DNA from: Actinobacteria bacterium UBA959
GTDB lineage: Bacteria > Actinomycetota > Actinomycetes > S36-B12 > UBA5976
Assembly: GCA_002293025.1 (NCBI GenBank)
Contig: DBCL01000007.1
Span: 69,274 to 103,282, forward strand
Length of the DNA: 34,009 nucleotides
Direction of reading: 5' to 3'
Under the pieces are notes generated by a model. The model worked only from the letters and a program-made list of their open reading frames with translations. It was not told where the DNA came from and did no database searches. Each line of letters opens with the position of its first letter. The first letter of the stretch is position 1. Shown here in pieces: positions 8,206 to 16,715 of this stretch. Both the position numbers and the translations under genes were made by a program.

Positions 8206-8976
8206 AAGCAGTGCTGGCTTTTCCATAAACTGCTTAAAAGCTGCTATTAGCTTACCCGCATGAGCGCCATCAATTAAGCGATGATCTGCAGTCACAGTCA
8301 CGATTACTACTAATCTGGGTACCACTTTTTCATCTATCACTACAGCAGCATCATGCGCTTCACCGATTGCCATATAGATAGGAGTTCTTGCAAAAGGAAG
8401 TGGGGCTAGATAGGCCTCGCGCATTTGAAATCTTCCAACGTTGCTAACAAATGCACTGCCCAATGGATGCCCTGCTTGACCAAAGGCTCGTTTGCCAAGG
8501 CCTCCGTTCCAAAAAGATAAAAACATCATCAAAGGTTTCATTAAAGGCGTTGGCACTGCTTTGGCCCAAGACACTGATCGTGAATAGTTCTCATCTTGAT
8601 ACTGCCTTAGATGCTCTGCTTTAGTTGATAATTCCTGGCTTATCTCAATGACATTCTTTTGATCTGCGTTACGAACCAAGCACTGGGCCAGATCTGAACC
8701 ATCACCAATGTCAACTGCAAAACTTATGTCTACCCTTGGGAAAGATCTGACTTTGCCAAAGACAACCCGAACGTTAGTTTCGGGGTTAAGAGCAATCGCT
8801 CGCGCGAGCGCAGCTCCAACAATATGAGTGATCGTGATGGCTTGGCTCTTGGTATTTGCAATAAATTCTGTAATTGGCGTCAAATCAACCTGGAGGTTGG
8901 TTTGGATCCGCGACTCCCGAGGGGCACGCCAAGTTCCGATGGCTATTTTTCTTCGATGGGCCAGAGGCTGATTCAT
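8197..8976 (-). CDS. Stand-alone 2-oxoacid dehydrogenase E2 catalytic domain protein
   Basis: A 259-residue protein with the chloramphenicol-acetyltransferase-like catalytic fold of dihydrolipoamide acyltransferases (E2). The active-site motif HxxxDG is intact as H232-RLI-D236-G237. NVGRF and GSAFVSN near residue 180, and the THIVGAALARAI helix near 50-61, also fit the fold. There is no lipoyl domain and no E1/E3-binding domain: the protein starts directly at the catalytic domain. It therefore cannot be an ordinary E2 of the pyruvate dehydrogenase complex, although aceE lies elsewhere in this window. It may acylate a different acceptor from acyl-CoA. It overlaps the convergent protease gene by nine bases and is divergent from the ParA gene. 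Role unknown. Confidence 0.8.
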   Translation of the reverse strand: MNQPLAHRRKIAIGTWRAPRESRIQTNLQVDLTPITEFIANTKSQAITITHIVGAALARAIALNPETNVRVVFGKVRSFPRVDISFAVDIGDGSDLAQCLVRNADQKNVIEISQELSTKAEHLRQYQDENYSRSVSWAKAVPTPLMKPLMMFLSFWNGGLGKRAFGQAGHPLGSAFVSNVGRFQMREAYLAPLPFARTPIYMAIGEAHDAAVVIDEKVVPRLVVIVTVTADHRLIDGAHAGKLIAAFKQFMEKPALLLV

Positions 8977-9066
8977 TAGGGCTTAAGAGTGGCATGGATT
9001 TTGGCTACCCACAGGTTTGGGGCTCTCAGTTCGCAATAATTCGGCCAGCAGGGCAGACTTCCGCCC

Positions 9067-9840
9067 ATGCCGATAGTTTCCATTTGCAGTCACAAGGGTG
9101 GGGTTGGGAAAACCTCAGTAGTGCTTGGGTTGGCTGGTGCTGCCATGAGTCGAGGATTAGCCACATTGGTTGTAGATCTAGATCCGCAAGGCAATGCATC
9201 CAGCATTTTGGGCCCAGAGTCACCAACAGCTTCTGCTCTAGATCTTTTTGCTCGACCTGGTTCGAAGGCTCTGCATGACGCTGTCACTGCATGTTCTTGG
9301 GAATCAGGTCCGGGTGAAGTAGATGTAGTGGTAAGTGATCCAATGTTGATCAAATATGACGCATGGAAAGAGATCAAGTCGGTAACACCGAGATTAGCAA
9401 AGAGTTTGGAACACTCCGCAGGTTATGACTTAGTTTTGATTGATTGCCCACCATCCTTAGGAACACTTGCAGTTGAGGCATTAGCAGCATCACACGGTGC
9501 ACTAATTGTTACCGAGCCTACTTACTTTGGCGTTCAAGGCGCCTTGCGTGCGGCAGATACTTATGAAGAAGTCAAAAAGCATTTAAATAGAAAATTAAAA
9601 GATCTTGGAGTGATTGTAAATCGCTCAAAGTCAACAGCTGAAGAGCATGATTACCGAGCTCGTGAGTTAGCACGTGAATTTGGAAAACTAGTTATCAAAC
9701 CTATTATCCCTGAACGAATTGCTATCCAACAAGCAGAAGGTTCGGCAATTGCAATCCAAAAGTATGGAAGTGCTGGATCAAGAGAAGTTGCACACTTGTT
9801 TGATACACACCTAACTAAACTCTTAAATCGAGTTCGTTAA
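9067..9840 (+). CDS. Orphan ParA/Soj-type ATPase
   Basis: A 257-residue P-loop ATPase of the ParA/MinD group, which forms ATP-dependent dimers on DNA or membranes to position chromosomes, plasmids or protein complexes. The deviant Walker A KGGVGKTS (10-17) has the signature lysine, and VVDLDPQGNASSIL and the YDLVLIDCPPSLG Walker B segment follow. No parB lies next to it, and the genes usually around chromosomal parAB (gidB/rsmG, jag, mnmE) are absent, so this is not the main segregation locus. CAGACT seven bases before the ATG at 9067 is a possible -10. Its TTAA end is shared with the convergent lipase gene (four-base overlap). The partner is unknown. Confidence 0.85.
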   Translation: MPIVSICSHKGGVGKTSVVLGLAGAAMSRGLATLVVDLDPQGNASSILGPESPTASALDLFARPGSKALHDAVTACSWESGPGEVDVVVSDPMLIKYDAWKEIKSVTPRLAKSLEHSAGYDLVLIDCPPSLGTLAVEALAASHGALIVTEPTYFGVQGALRAADTYEEVKKHLNRKLKDLGVIVNRSKSTAEEHDYRARELAREFGKLVIKPIIPERIAIQQAEGSAIAIQKYGSAGSREVAHLFDTHLTKLLNRVR

Positions 9841-11051
9841 CTCCACCATTTTTCAATTTGAGAGATAGCGTCTCTAACAACTGCACGCTCCCCAGTTAGG
9901 TGATCAAACCTTTCATGCTCGATGTAATCCACTTGGACCCCAGAAGCCTTCATCTGCCTTACAACTTCTCTGCTCTGAGTTGGCGGAACAGTTAAATCTT
10001 TACCGCCCTGCACGAACAGAATTGGTAACTCAAGTTCGATAGGCGCCCTATTGTCTTGAAGCATGGTCGCAAACGGCTCTGTTTGGAGTGGATTGATTGA
10101 GTGAGGTCGGCCCTGCATTGAATCTGTTGCGGACAATCCCACAATTGCTTCTGCACCAATAAAGCAGTGTTTGGCAGTTTCTCGCACCGAGGCAATCGCC
10201 TCTGGTTTGATAGCTGAACTAAGCGGCATACCTGTGAGTCGCGACCAGGACACTGCAGATAGCGCCCAGATGACTCGACTTATTGGTGAATCCATGCTTG
10301 CTTGAAACAATTGCCCTGGATCTAGTGCAGGAGATCCAAGAACCATTCCCTCTAATTTAACTTCTGGCGCATAATCTTGAGCCATTCCAGCAGCCCATGC
10401 TGCGGCATGCCCTCCTTGTGAATACCCCCATAAAATTGTTTTGTTGTTTATCTTGGCAACTGTGGCTGTTTGGACAGCCTTGATTGCATCTAATACTGAG
10501 TGTGCTGTTGGTTCCCCGATTAAGAATGGATGCACGCCTTCCGCACCAAGTCCTGGGTAGTCAGGAGCTAGGTATGCCCAACCCTTACTTAGTGCTTGTC
10601 TAACACCAGCGAGTGCTAAAGCAGGTTTTTCGTGAAGAGATGGTGCGCATCGTTGCTCGACTCCAGTTGCTTGATGGCAGTAAACAATTAGGTCATAACT
10701 TTCTTGAGTGTTTTTTGGTAAGCACAACAGAGCCGAAGCAGTAGTTATCTGTCCAGCAGCATCTAAAGTCGTATACAAGATTCGCCAACTGCGAGCTTCT
10801 AGCACTGTATCTACTGCCTGTTTTCTAATGATTACGCCAGGCTCCGCAGGTACAACCTCAGGAGCCAAATAAAAGAGTGGGACCCTCGGGTGGACAACCC
10901 TTTGATCTGCTGCGTTTAAGGCACGTTCGGCCAGTGACCTAGCCCGACCACCTATCTTGGAAGCTTGTTCACGAATCTGCTTCCCAGAGGGCTTGGGAGG
11001 GAGCTCAAACTTAGGCATTGCCCAAGCCAACCGCATCAGTGTTTGACTCAA
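9837..11051 (-). CDS. Secretory-lipase-family alpha/beta hydrolase
   Basis: A 404-residue alpha/beta hydrolase resembling the secretory lipase (LIP) family of actinobacteria and fungi. The nucleophile elbow is GYSQGG (S211), the acid is D352 in GGKDLTVPP and the base is H384 in RFDHLTGERA. The APDYPGLG segment (162-169) is characteristic. I see no signal peptide: the first 50 residues are charged and helical, so it may be cytosolic or surface-exported another way. I keep TTG 11051 as the start because TAGGGGGTG ends seven bases before it; ATG 11036 is the alternative and has no such site. It probably cleaves esters of fatty acids or other hydrophobic acyl groups. The substrate is unknown. Confidence 0.82.
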   Translation of the reverse strand: MSQTLMRLAWAMPKFELPPKPSGKQIREQASKIGGRARSLAERALNAADQRVVHPRVPLFYLAPEVVPAEPGVIIRKQAVDTVLEARSWRILYTTLDAAGQITTASALLCLPKNTQESYDLIVYCHQATGVEQRCAPSLHEKPALALAGVRQALSKGWAYLAPDYPGLGAEGVHPFLIGEPTAHSVLDAIKAVQTATVAKINNKTILWGYSQGGHAAAWAAGMAQDYAPEVKLEGMVLGSPALDPGQLFQASMDSPISRVIWALSAVSWSRLTGMPLSSAIKPEAIASVRETAKHCFIGAEAIVGLSATDSMQGRPHSINPLQTEPFATMLQDNRAPIELELPILFVQGGKDLTVPPTQSREVVRQMKASGVQVDYIEHERFDHLTGERAVVRDAISQIEKWWS

Positions 11052-11112
11052 GAATGCACCCCCTACCTGGCCAAACCCTGGTGTTTAGAGGGCTATTTCG
11101 TCAGTAACAGTA

Positions 11113-11118
11113 GAGAAT
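11113..11118 (+). promoter_or_regulatory. -10 element (GAGAAT) of recO, leaderless spacing
   Basis: GAGAAT ends six bases before the recO ATG at 11125, and no Shine-Dalgarno sequence is present. TAGAGA overlaps it (11111-11116) as an alternative hexamer. Confidence 0.5.
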
Positions 11119-11124
11119 CGGCAC

Positions 11125-11856
11125 ATGCCTGTTTTTCGTGATGAAGCGGTGGTGCTTCGAACCCATAAATTGGGGGAAGCAGATCGAATTGTCACCTTAC
11201 TAACTCGAAATCATGGCCAAGTTAGGGCTGTGGCAAAAGGTGTGCGGAAGACAACTTCGAGACTAGGTGCTCGAGTTGAGCCATTTAGTTATGTTGATGT
11301 GATGTTTGCAACAAGTAAGAGCTTGCACATAATCTCTCAAGTGGAATCTATAAATTCTTTTGGATCACAGATTTCAGACAACTATCCCAAATGGACTGCT
11401 GGCCAGGCAATGTTAGAAACTGCCCAGAGATTAACAATTGAGGAACATGAGCCAGCGCTTCAACAATTTTTATTGTTAATTGGTGGCTTGAAGTCATTAG
11501 TTACAGATGATCATGATCCAGGATTAATTCTGGATGCATTCATTTTGAGGTCTCTGTCGGTTGCTGGATATGCACCAAGTTTTGCCAATTGTGCTCGCTG
11601 TGGAACTGACGGACCACACCGCGCTTTTTCGCCAAGTGCCGGTGGGATGGTTTGTAGTAGTTGTCGGCCACCAGGTGCGGCAGCTCCTCGGGCAAATACT
11701 GTTGAATTAATGAGCGCATTGCTAACTGGAGATTGGGAAGTTGCTGACCAAGCAAATAAACCAGAACGAACCGAGAGCAGATCTCTTACAGCTGCCTATT
11801 TGTCCTGGCATCTTGATCGACAACTTAGGTCACTTCGACTCGTTGAACGCACCTGA
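11125..11856 (+). CDS. recO: DNA repair protein RecO
   Basis: A 243-residue mediator of the RecFOR pathway that helps load RecA on gapped single-stranded DNA coated with SSB. The N-terminal OB fold is recognisable from RDEAVVLRTHKLGEADRIVT and the KGVRKTTSRLGARVEPFS segment. A helical middle follows, then a four-cysteine zinc site: C156 and C159 (CARC), C177 and C180 (CSSC). Its length is usual. It opens a rightward housekeeping run and is followed 12 bases later by uppS, a neighbour pair common in actinobacteria. Confidence 0.96.
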   Translation: MPVFRDEAVVLRTHKLGEADRIVTLLTRNHGQVRAVAKGVRKTTSRLGARVEPFSYVDVMFATSKSLHIISQVESINSFGSQISDNYPKWTAGQAMLETAQRLTIEEHEPALQQFLLLIGGLKSLVTDDHDPGLILDAFILRSLSVAGYAPSFANCARCGTDGPHRAFSPSAGGMVCSSCRPPGAAAPRANTVELMSALLTGDWEVADQANKPERTESRSLTAAYLSWHLDRQLRSLRLVERT

Positions 11857-11862
11857 CAGAAT
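11857..11862 (+). promoter_or_regulatory. -10 element (CAGAAT) of uppS abutting the recO stop codon
   Basis: CAGAAT starts at the base right after the recO TGA (11854-11856) and ends six bases before the uppS GTG at 11869. This predicts an internal, leaderless start for uppS in addition to read-through from recO. Confidence 0.5.
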
Positions 11863-11868
11863 TAAGCC

Positions 11869-12627
11869 GTGCCTATCTCGCAACCACCAAACCCATTGGG
11901 GTTAAAGCCTCCTAAGTTAGCCAAACATTTAATCCCTAACCATGTGGCTGTGGTGATGGACGGCAATGGTCGATGGGCCAAGTCAAAAGGATTACCCAGA
12001 ACCGCAGGACATGAAGCAGGCGAAACATCCCTAGCCGAAATGGTTTATGGGTCATTGCAATTAGGAGTCAAGTATTTATCAGCATATGCTTTTAGCACTG
12101 AGAATTGGAAGCGAAGCCCAGAAGAAGTTAAATTCTTAATGAACTTCAATAAAGATGTGTTACGTCGTCGACGTGATGAGTTCATGGACTTAGGAGTGCG
12201 AGTTCGATGGGCTGGCCAAGCAAAGAAGTTATGGAAAAGTGTCATAGAAGAACTAGAAACTGCAGAGAAACTCACAGCTAAGAACAGTAAGTTAACTTTA
12301 ACTATGTGTGTGAATTATGGTGGTAGAGCTGAATTGGTTGACGCAGCTAAGTTAATTGCACACGAGGTCAAGGCCAAAAAACTAGATCCTGATCGCATAA
12401 CTGAGCGGACTATTGCCTCAAGATTGTATGAACCAAATATGCCTGATGTAGACCTTTTCATTCGCTCCTCAGGTGAGCAGCGAACTTCTAACTTTTTATT
12501 GTGGCAATCTGCATATGCAGAACTAGTGTTTTTAGATGAATATTGGCCAGATTGCGATCGACAAACTCTTTGGAAGGCAATTGAAATTTATGCCAACCGG
12601 GACCGTAGATTTGGAAATGCCAAATGA
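11869..12627 (+). CDS. uppS: Isoprenyl (undecaprenyl-type) diphosphate synthase
   Basis: A 252-residue cis-prenyltransferase that extends an allylic diphosphate with isopentenyl diphosphate to make the polyprenyl carrier lipid for cell-wall synthesis. VAVVMDGNGRWAKSKGLPR (about 26-44) contains the catalytic Asp31 and the diphosphate-binding loop. LSAYAFSTENWKRS, and RSSGEQRTSNFLLWQSAYAE with VFLDEYWPD near the C-terminus, are the other conserved blocks. The GTG start has no Shine-Dalgarno sequence but a CAGAAT hexamer six bases upstream. Product chain length (C50 or C55) cannot be told. The next gene begins within its stop codon (ATGA). Confidence 0.95.
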   Translation: MPISQPPNPLGLKPPKLAKHLIPNHVAVVMDGNGRWAKSKGLPRTAGHEAGETSLAEMVYGSLQLGVKYLSAYAFSTENWKRSPEEVKFLMNFNKDVLRRRRDEFMDLGVRVRWAGQAKKLWKSVIEELETAEKLTAKNSKLTLTMCVNYGGRAELVDAAKLIAHEVKAKKLDPDRITERTIASRLYEPNMPDVDLFIRSSGEQRTSNFLLWQSAYAELVFLDEYWPDCDRQTLWKAIEIYANRDRRFGNAK

Positions 12628-13013
12628 TTGTGGCAACAATCCATGAAGTGAGTTCTGATCAAATTGAAAATTTCGTAGATACAGCTGAATCTTGGCTTAC
12701 TGGACTCTCTACTTTGCCAGGTTGGATTCGAGGTTCCATATCTCGATCACCTGACGAACCAACAAATTGGATGATTTATCAACAGTGGTCAGATGTTGGA
12801 AGTTGTCGACGGGGTCTTTCAAATTTAGGTTTAAGAGCATTAGCTTATAAATTAGCTTTATCAGCATCTTCAAATATAAGTACTTTTGAACCTTTAATCA
12901 TTGCAGAGGGTGCAGTATTCACTAATCCACAAACCATTTTGGCAAAGGATGCTTTTACAATCGCTTTAGGTAATGCTGCTGGACCCGAAATCTTAGGTGA
13001 AAATGTTCGCTGA
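12624..13013 (+). CDS. Small ABM-like (dimeric alpha/beta barrel) protein
   Basis: A 129-residue protein whose first ~80 residues look like an antibiotic-biosynthesis-monooxygenase (ABM) type ferredoxin-like fold: a beta strand (MIVATIHEV), a helix, then LPGWIRGSISRSPDEPTNWMIYQQWSDVGSCRRGL. That last stretch matches the strand-strand-YQQW pattern of quinol-monooxygenase-like proteins. The last 45 residues have no clear match. It is translationally coupled to uppS (ATGA overlap) and overlaps the phosphoribosyltransferase gene. Function unknown; a stress or quinone-related role would be a guess. Confidence 0.65.
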   Translation: MIVATIHEVSSDQIENFVDTAESWLTGLSTLPGWIRGSISRSPDEPTNWMIYQQWSDVGSCRRGLSNLGLRALAYKLALSASSNISTFEPLIIAEGAVFTNPQTILAKDAFTIALGNAAGPEILGENVR

Positions 13014-13503
13014 TCTTTTTGACGGCGCTTTGGCGGTAGTGGCAAATGCCAAGAGTGAGTTGCCTAAAGAAATTAACTGGGAATTGTTAGTAGTGATACC
13101 TAATGGCGCACCCGTAGGAGCAGAAATGGCCAAACTGTTAATGAAAAAGCCCAAAGCTATTCGAATAGATAAAAAACTTAATGATATGGGCTTAATTGAA
13201 TCACTCAATATCTCAATACCAGATCTAATCTCAACAAATCACATAATTGTTTGTGATGATGGAGTTGAAACAGGTACTGCAGCACTTGGTATAGCTAAGA
13301 AGCTTGAGTCAATGGGTGCTAAACATTTAGTTTTGATAGCTCCAGTCATACCGCGTGAAATAGAGCCACGGTTGCTGGGCTCATATGAGCAGTTAATTTC
13401 TGCCAGTCGTCCAATAGCGAGAAGAGCCCTCAAATGGGAATATCGCGACTTTTCTCCACTGACATTAGAGGCAGCAACAGAATTGCTTGGCCTCGAGCGG
13501 TAG
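13003..13503 (+). CDS. Phosphoribosyltransferase-domain protein
   Basis: A 166-residue protein with the type I phosphoribosyltransferase fold. The PRPP-binding motif is HIIVCDDGVETGTAALG (about 82-98), with two acidic residues, then the GxxTG-like loop. Upstream, LVVIPNGAPVGAEMAKLL is the usual first strand and helix. It resembles the stand-alone predicted PRTases with a VVDDGVATG motif rather than a purine or pyrimidine salvage enzyme. The hood region that would name the base is not recognisable. ATG 13003 has AGGTG three bases upstream; GTG 12997 is the other choice. It overlaps the preceding gene by 11 bases. Substrate unknown. Confidence 0.75.
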   Translation: MFADLFDGALAVVANAKSELPKEINWELLVVIPNGAPVGAEMAKLLMKKPKAIRIDKKLNDMGLIESLNISIPDLISTNHIIVCDDGVETGTAALGIAKKLESMGAKHLVLIAPVIPREIEPRLLGSYEQLISASRPIARRALKWEYRDFSPLTLEAATELLGLER

Positions 13504-13542
13504 GCTCACCCAACCTTCGACAGCCAGCCGAAAGGATCTCCC

Positions 13543-14934
13543 GTGGCCGATAAGAAATCATCAAACGTTGATGCCGTTGTAAATCTCTCAAAACGCAGAG
13601 GTTTTGTTTATGCTTCAAGTGAGATCTATGGAGGCACCAGATCTGCCTGGGACTACGGCCCACTTGGCGTAGAACTCAAAGAGAATATTCGCCGTCAATG
13701 GTGGAATTCCATGGTGCGCGAACGCGATGACATAGTTGGCTTGGATTCATCCGTAATTCTGGCTCCGCAAGTTTGGGAAGCCTCTGGACATGTAGGTGCT
13801 TTTGCGGACCCGTTAACAGAATGTAAAAATTGTCATAAGCGCTACCGTGCAGATCAGTTGATTGAGCAATATGAAGAAAAGCATGGGAAGTCACCCGAAG
13901 GTGGATTAGCTTCAATAGGGTGCGTCAATTGCGGAACCAAAGGGCAATTTACTGAACCCAAAGACTTCAATGGGATGCTGCGAACTACGGTTGGAGTTGT
14001 TGAAGACGAAGGCTCATTACATTATTTAAGACCAGAAACTGCCCAAGGAATATTTGTTAATTTTGCCAACGTAGTTGGAACTTCACGCAAGAAACCTCCA
14101 TTTGGTATTGCACAAACAGGTAAGTCTTTTCGAAATGAGATCACGCCTGGAAATTTCATCTTTCGTACGCGTGAATTTGAGCAAATGGAGATGGAATTTT
14201 TCGTTAAGCCTGGTGAGGATGAAACTTGGCATGATTACTGGTTAGAGACACGTTGGAATTGGTACACCGGTTTAGGAATGAAACCAGAAAATCTCAGAAA
14301 ATATGAACACCCTAAAGAAAAACTCTCTCATTACTCGAAAAGAACTGTAGATATTGAATATAGGTTCATGTTTGCAGGTTCAGAATGGGCTGAATTAGAG
14401 GGGGTTGCGAATAGAACTGATTTTGACTTGAAAACTCATAGTGAACACTCTGGCACAGATCTTTCCTATTTTGATCAAGAGGCTGGAGAGCGCTGGGTGC
14501 CTTATGTGATTGAGCCTGCAGCTGGCTTAACGAGGTGTGTTTTGGCATTCCTATTGGATGCATATGACGAAGACAAGGCCCCAAACAGCAAAGGCGGCGA
14601 AGATGTTCGCACTGTCTTGAGATTGGACCCACGACTTTCCCCAGTAAAAGTTGCAGTATTACCACTTTCACGAAACGCAGACTTATCACCAAAAGCAAAG
14701 GACTTATCCGCCAATCTACGTAAGTACTACAACGTGGAATTTGACGATGCTGGTGCGATTGGTCGCAGATACCGTAGGCAAGATGAAATCGGCACTCCAT
14801 ATTGTGTAACTGTTGATTTTGATACTTTAGAAGATCAAGCTGTTACGGTGCGTGAACGAGATTCAATGGCGCAAGAGCGTATTGGGATGGATCAACTTGG
14901 TGATTGGCTCACCAAGAGATTACCGATCGCGTAG
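13543..14934 (+). CDS. glyS: Glycyl-tRNA synthetase, homodimeric class II type
   Basis: A 463-residue enzyme that charges tRNA-Gly. The N-terminal RGFVYASSEIYGGTRSAWDY block, motif 2 (FRNEITPGNFIFRTREFEQM) and motif 3 (AGLTRCVLAFLLDAY) identify the alpha2 type. That type is normal for actinobacteria and differs from the alpha2beta2 enzyme of many other bacteria. Four cysteines in CKNC and CVNC (about residues 95-130) form the expected zinc knuckle insertion. The C-terminal anticodon-binding domain is present (VAVLPLSRN onward). The GTG start at 13543 is fixed by GAAAGGA six bases before it. The upstream gap is 39 bases, too short for a T-box leader. Confidence 0.96.
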   Translation: MADKKSSNVDAVVNLSKRRGFVYASSEIYGGTRSAWDYGPLGVELKENIRRQWWNSMVRERDDIVGLDSSVILAPQVWEASGHVGAFADPLTECKNCHKRYRADQLIEQYEEKHGKSPEGGLASIGCVNCGTKGQFTEPKDFNGMLRTTVGVVEDEGSLHYLRPETAQGIFVNFANVVGTSRKKPPFGIAQTGKSFRNEITPGNFIFRTREFEQMEMEFFVKPGEDETWHDYWLETRWNWYTGLGMKPENLRKYEHPKEKLSHYSKRTVDIEYRFMFAGSEWAELEGVANRTDFDLKTHSEHSGTDLSYFDQEAGERWVPYVIEPAAGLTRCVLAFLLDAYDEDKAPNSKGGEDVRTVLRLDPRLSPVKVAVLPLSRNADLSPKAKDLSANLRKYYNVEFDDAGAIGRRYRRQDEIGTPYCVTVDFDTLEDQAVTVRERDSMAQERIGMDQLGDWLTKRLPIA

Positions 14935-14937
14935 ATC
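14932..14937 (+). promoter_or_regulatory. Weak -10 candidate (TAGATC) containing the glyS stop codon
   Basis: TAGATC begins with the glyS TAG stop and ends six bases before the dusB ATG at 14944. The last base departs from TANNNT, so this is weaker than the others. No Shine-Dalgarno sequence lies before the dusB start. Confidence 0.3.
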
Positions 14938-14943
14938 CTTTTA

Positions 14944-16122
14944 ATGAGTATTAGCGCTTCATTTGCTCCACTAACAACATCTAGATTTCAAGTTGATCCC
15001 CCAGTGGTGTTGGCCCCGATGGCTGGCATTACAAACTCAGCCTTTAGGCGCTTATGTCGCGAGCAAGGGGCTGGGCTGTACGTGTCTGAGATGGTTACAT
15101 CCAGGGCTTTAGTAGAGCGCAATGAAGACACCATGCAGATGGTTACATTTGCAGCAGATGAAAAACCAAGGTCTGTTCAGTTGTATGGAGTTTCACCCAA
15201 CGTGATGGCTGCTGCTGTCAAGATTCTCATTCAAGAAGATCGAGCCGATCACATTGATTTGAATATGGGATGTCCAGTTCCAAAAGTCACCAGAAAAGGT
15301 GGAGGTGCGGCCCTTCCGTTTAAACGCAATTTGTTTAGAGAGATAGTTCGAGCAGCCGTTCAAACCTCAAATAGTGAGACAAAGAGGCTAGGAGTTGACC
15401 CTGTCCCAGTTACGGTCAAGATGCGGCTGGGAATAGATCAAGATCACTTAACTTTTCGAGAGGCTGGGCGCGCTGCAGCAGAAGAAGGAGTAGCTTGGGT
15501 TGCCTTGCACGCTCGCACAGCTGCGCAAATGTATGCACCTTCTGCGAATTGGGAACAAATCAAAGTACTAGTTGATGATCTTGCGCAGTTTGGAGTTCCA
15601 GTATTAGGTAATGGTGATATCTGGAGTGCTGCCGACGCTATCAAAATGGTAAATGAAACCGGGTGTGCTGGCGTGGTTGTTGGAAGAGGTTGTTTAGGCA
15701 GACCTTGGCTTTTTAGCCAACTTGCTGCTGCTTTCCGTGGAAAGGATATTCCTGCGAACCCGAACCTAGGTGAAGTGCTTCAAGTTATGCGACGACATTG
15801 CGAACTCCTGATAGAGCTTTATGGTGAGTTGAAGGGATGTCGTGACTTTCGAAAACATGTCTCTTGGTATCTGAAAGGTTTTAAAGTTGGATCAGAATTG
15901 AGATCAAGTCTGGCAATGGTTTCAACACTTTCTGAAATGGACTCCTTAATAGCCAGAATTGATTCCAATCAGGACTTTCCTGTGGCAGCAGATGGCCCGC
16001 GAGGCAGAACTTCAGGGGAGCGCCCAGTTAGCCTGCCAGAAGGTTGGCTTAACTCCCAAGATGAACTAGGCACCTTTGCAGCAGAACTTGCTGCAGCTGA
16101 ACTTGATGTAAGTGGCGGCTGA
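14944..16122 (+). CDS. dusB: tRNA-dihydrouridine synthase, DusB type
   Basis: A 392-residue FMN enzyme that reduces uridines in the tRNA D-loop using NADPH. The barrel start VVLAPMAGITNSAFRRLCRE (about 21-40) binds FMN. The catalytic cysteine is C110 in IDLNMGCPVPKV. VTVKMRLGID, HARTAAQMY, GNGDI and VGRGCLGRPWLF are the later phosphate- and tRNA-binding blocks. A short C-terminal tail with a GPRGRTSGERPVSLPEGW segment is typical of actinobacterial members. It ends in TGATG, so the next gene starts on the last base of its stop codon. Confidence 0.95.
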   Translation: MSISASFAPLTTSRFQVDPPVVLAPMAGITNSAFRRLCREQGAGLYVSEMVTSRALVERNEDTMQMVTFAADEKPRSVQLYGVSPNVMAAAVKILIQEDRADHIDLNMGCPVPKVTRKGGGAALPFKRNLFREIVRAAVQTSNSETKRLGVDPVPVTVKMRLGIDQDHLTFREAGRAAAEEGVAWVALHARTAAQMYAPSANWEQIKVLVDDLAQFGVPVLGNGDIWSAADAIKMVNETGCAGVVVGRGCLGRPWLFSQLAAAFRGKDIPANPNLGEVLQVMRRHCELLIELYGELKGCRDFRKHVSWYLKGFKVGSELRSSLAMVSTLSEMDSLIARIDSNQDFPVAADGPRGRTSGERPVSLPEGWLNSQDELGTFAAELAAAELDVSGG

Positions 16123-16715
16123 TGCATTTAGTCAAAACATTTATAGCCGTAAGTCTGGCTGCTGGCATGTTATTTGTGCTTGGAGTCGCTGGCTGGGTTG
16201 TCAACATTGGAACTAAAGATGTGCTTTATCGATCAGATGCAATTGTGGTTTTAGGTGCAGCACAATTTGATGGCACCCCATCAGATGTTTTGCAGTCAAG
16301 ATTAGATCGTGCATTCGAATTGTGGAAGGCCCGAACTGCTCGAAAAGTTATAACAACTGGCTCAAATCAGCCTGGTGATCGAACTACTGAAGCCGCATCA
16401 GCTAGGCAGTACTTGCTAGACCTTGGCCTACCAAGAGCTGCAGTTATTCCTGTTCCAAAAGGAACAAATACCCTTGATAGTTTGATCGCTGTGGAAAAAC
16501 ACTTAAGAATTTTGAAGGCAGAAAGAGTTACAGTTGTAACGGATCCTGCACACATGGTGCGCTGTCTACTTATCATGAGAAACTTAGGCTATGAAGCATT
16601 TGGCGCACCAACTCGATCAGGTGCTGGATCTAAGATGACATTTAGCTATGTAACAAGAGAGACGGCTGCAGTCATACGTTATTTGTTCTTACAAAGATCT
16701 GAGATTTCTGGATGA
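16122..16715 (+). CDS. YdcF/SanA-like DUF218 protein, membrane anchored
   Basis: A 197-residue protein with one N-terminal membrane segment (about 5-28) followed by a DUF218 domain. Typical blocks are DAIVVLGAAQFDGTPS (39-54), SRLDRAFELW, KVITTGSNQPGDRTTEA, the NTLDSL motif and VTVVTDPAHMVRCLLI. The family includes SanA, ElyC and YdcF, linked to envelope integrity in E. coli, but its biochemistry is not settled. The domain should lie outside the membrane if the single helix is an uncleaved anchor. It is joined to dusB (TGATG) and to dgt (ATGA) by start-stop overlaps, so the three are one transcript. Confidence 0.85.
   Translation: MHLVKTFIAVSLAAGMLFVLGVAGWVVNIGTKDVLYRSDAIVVLGAAQFDGTPSDVLQSRLDRAFELWKARTARKVITTGSNQPGDRTTEAASARQYLLDLGLPRAAVIPVPKGTNTLDSLIAVEKHLRILKAERVTVVTDPAHMVRCLLIMRNLGYEAFGAPTRSGAGSKMTFSYVTRETAAVIRYLFLQRSEISG

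Noticed and set aside
8874..9278. Rightward open frame across the E2-like start and the ParA start
   Set aside because: It overlaps two well-supported genes in other frames and its translation has no recognisable domain.
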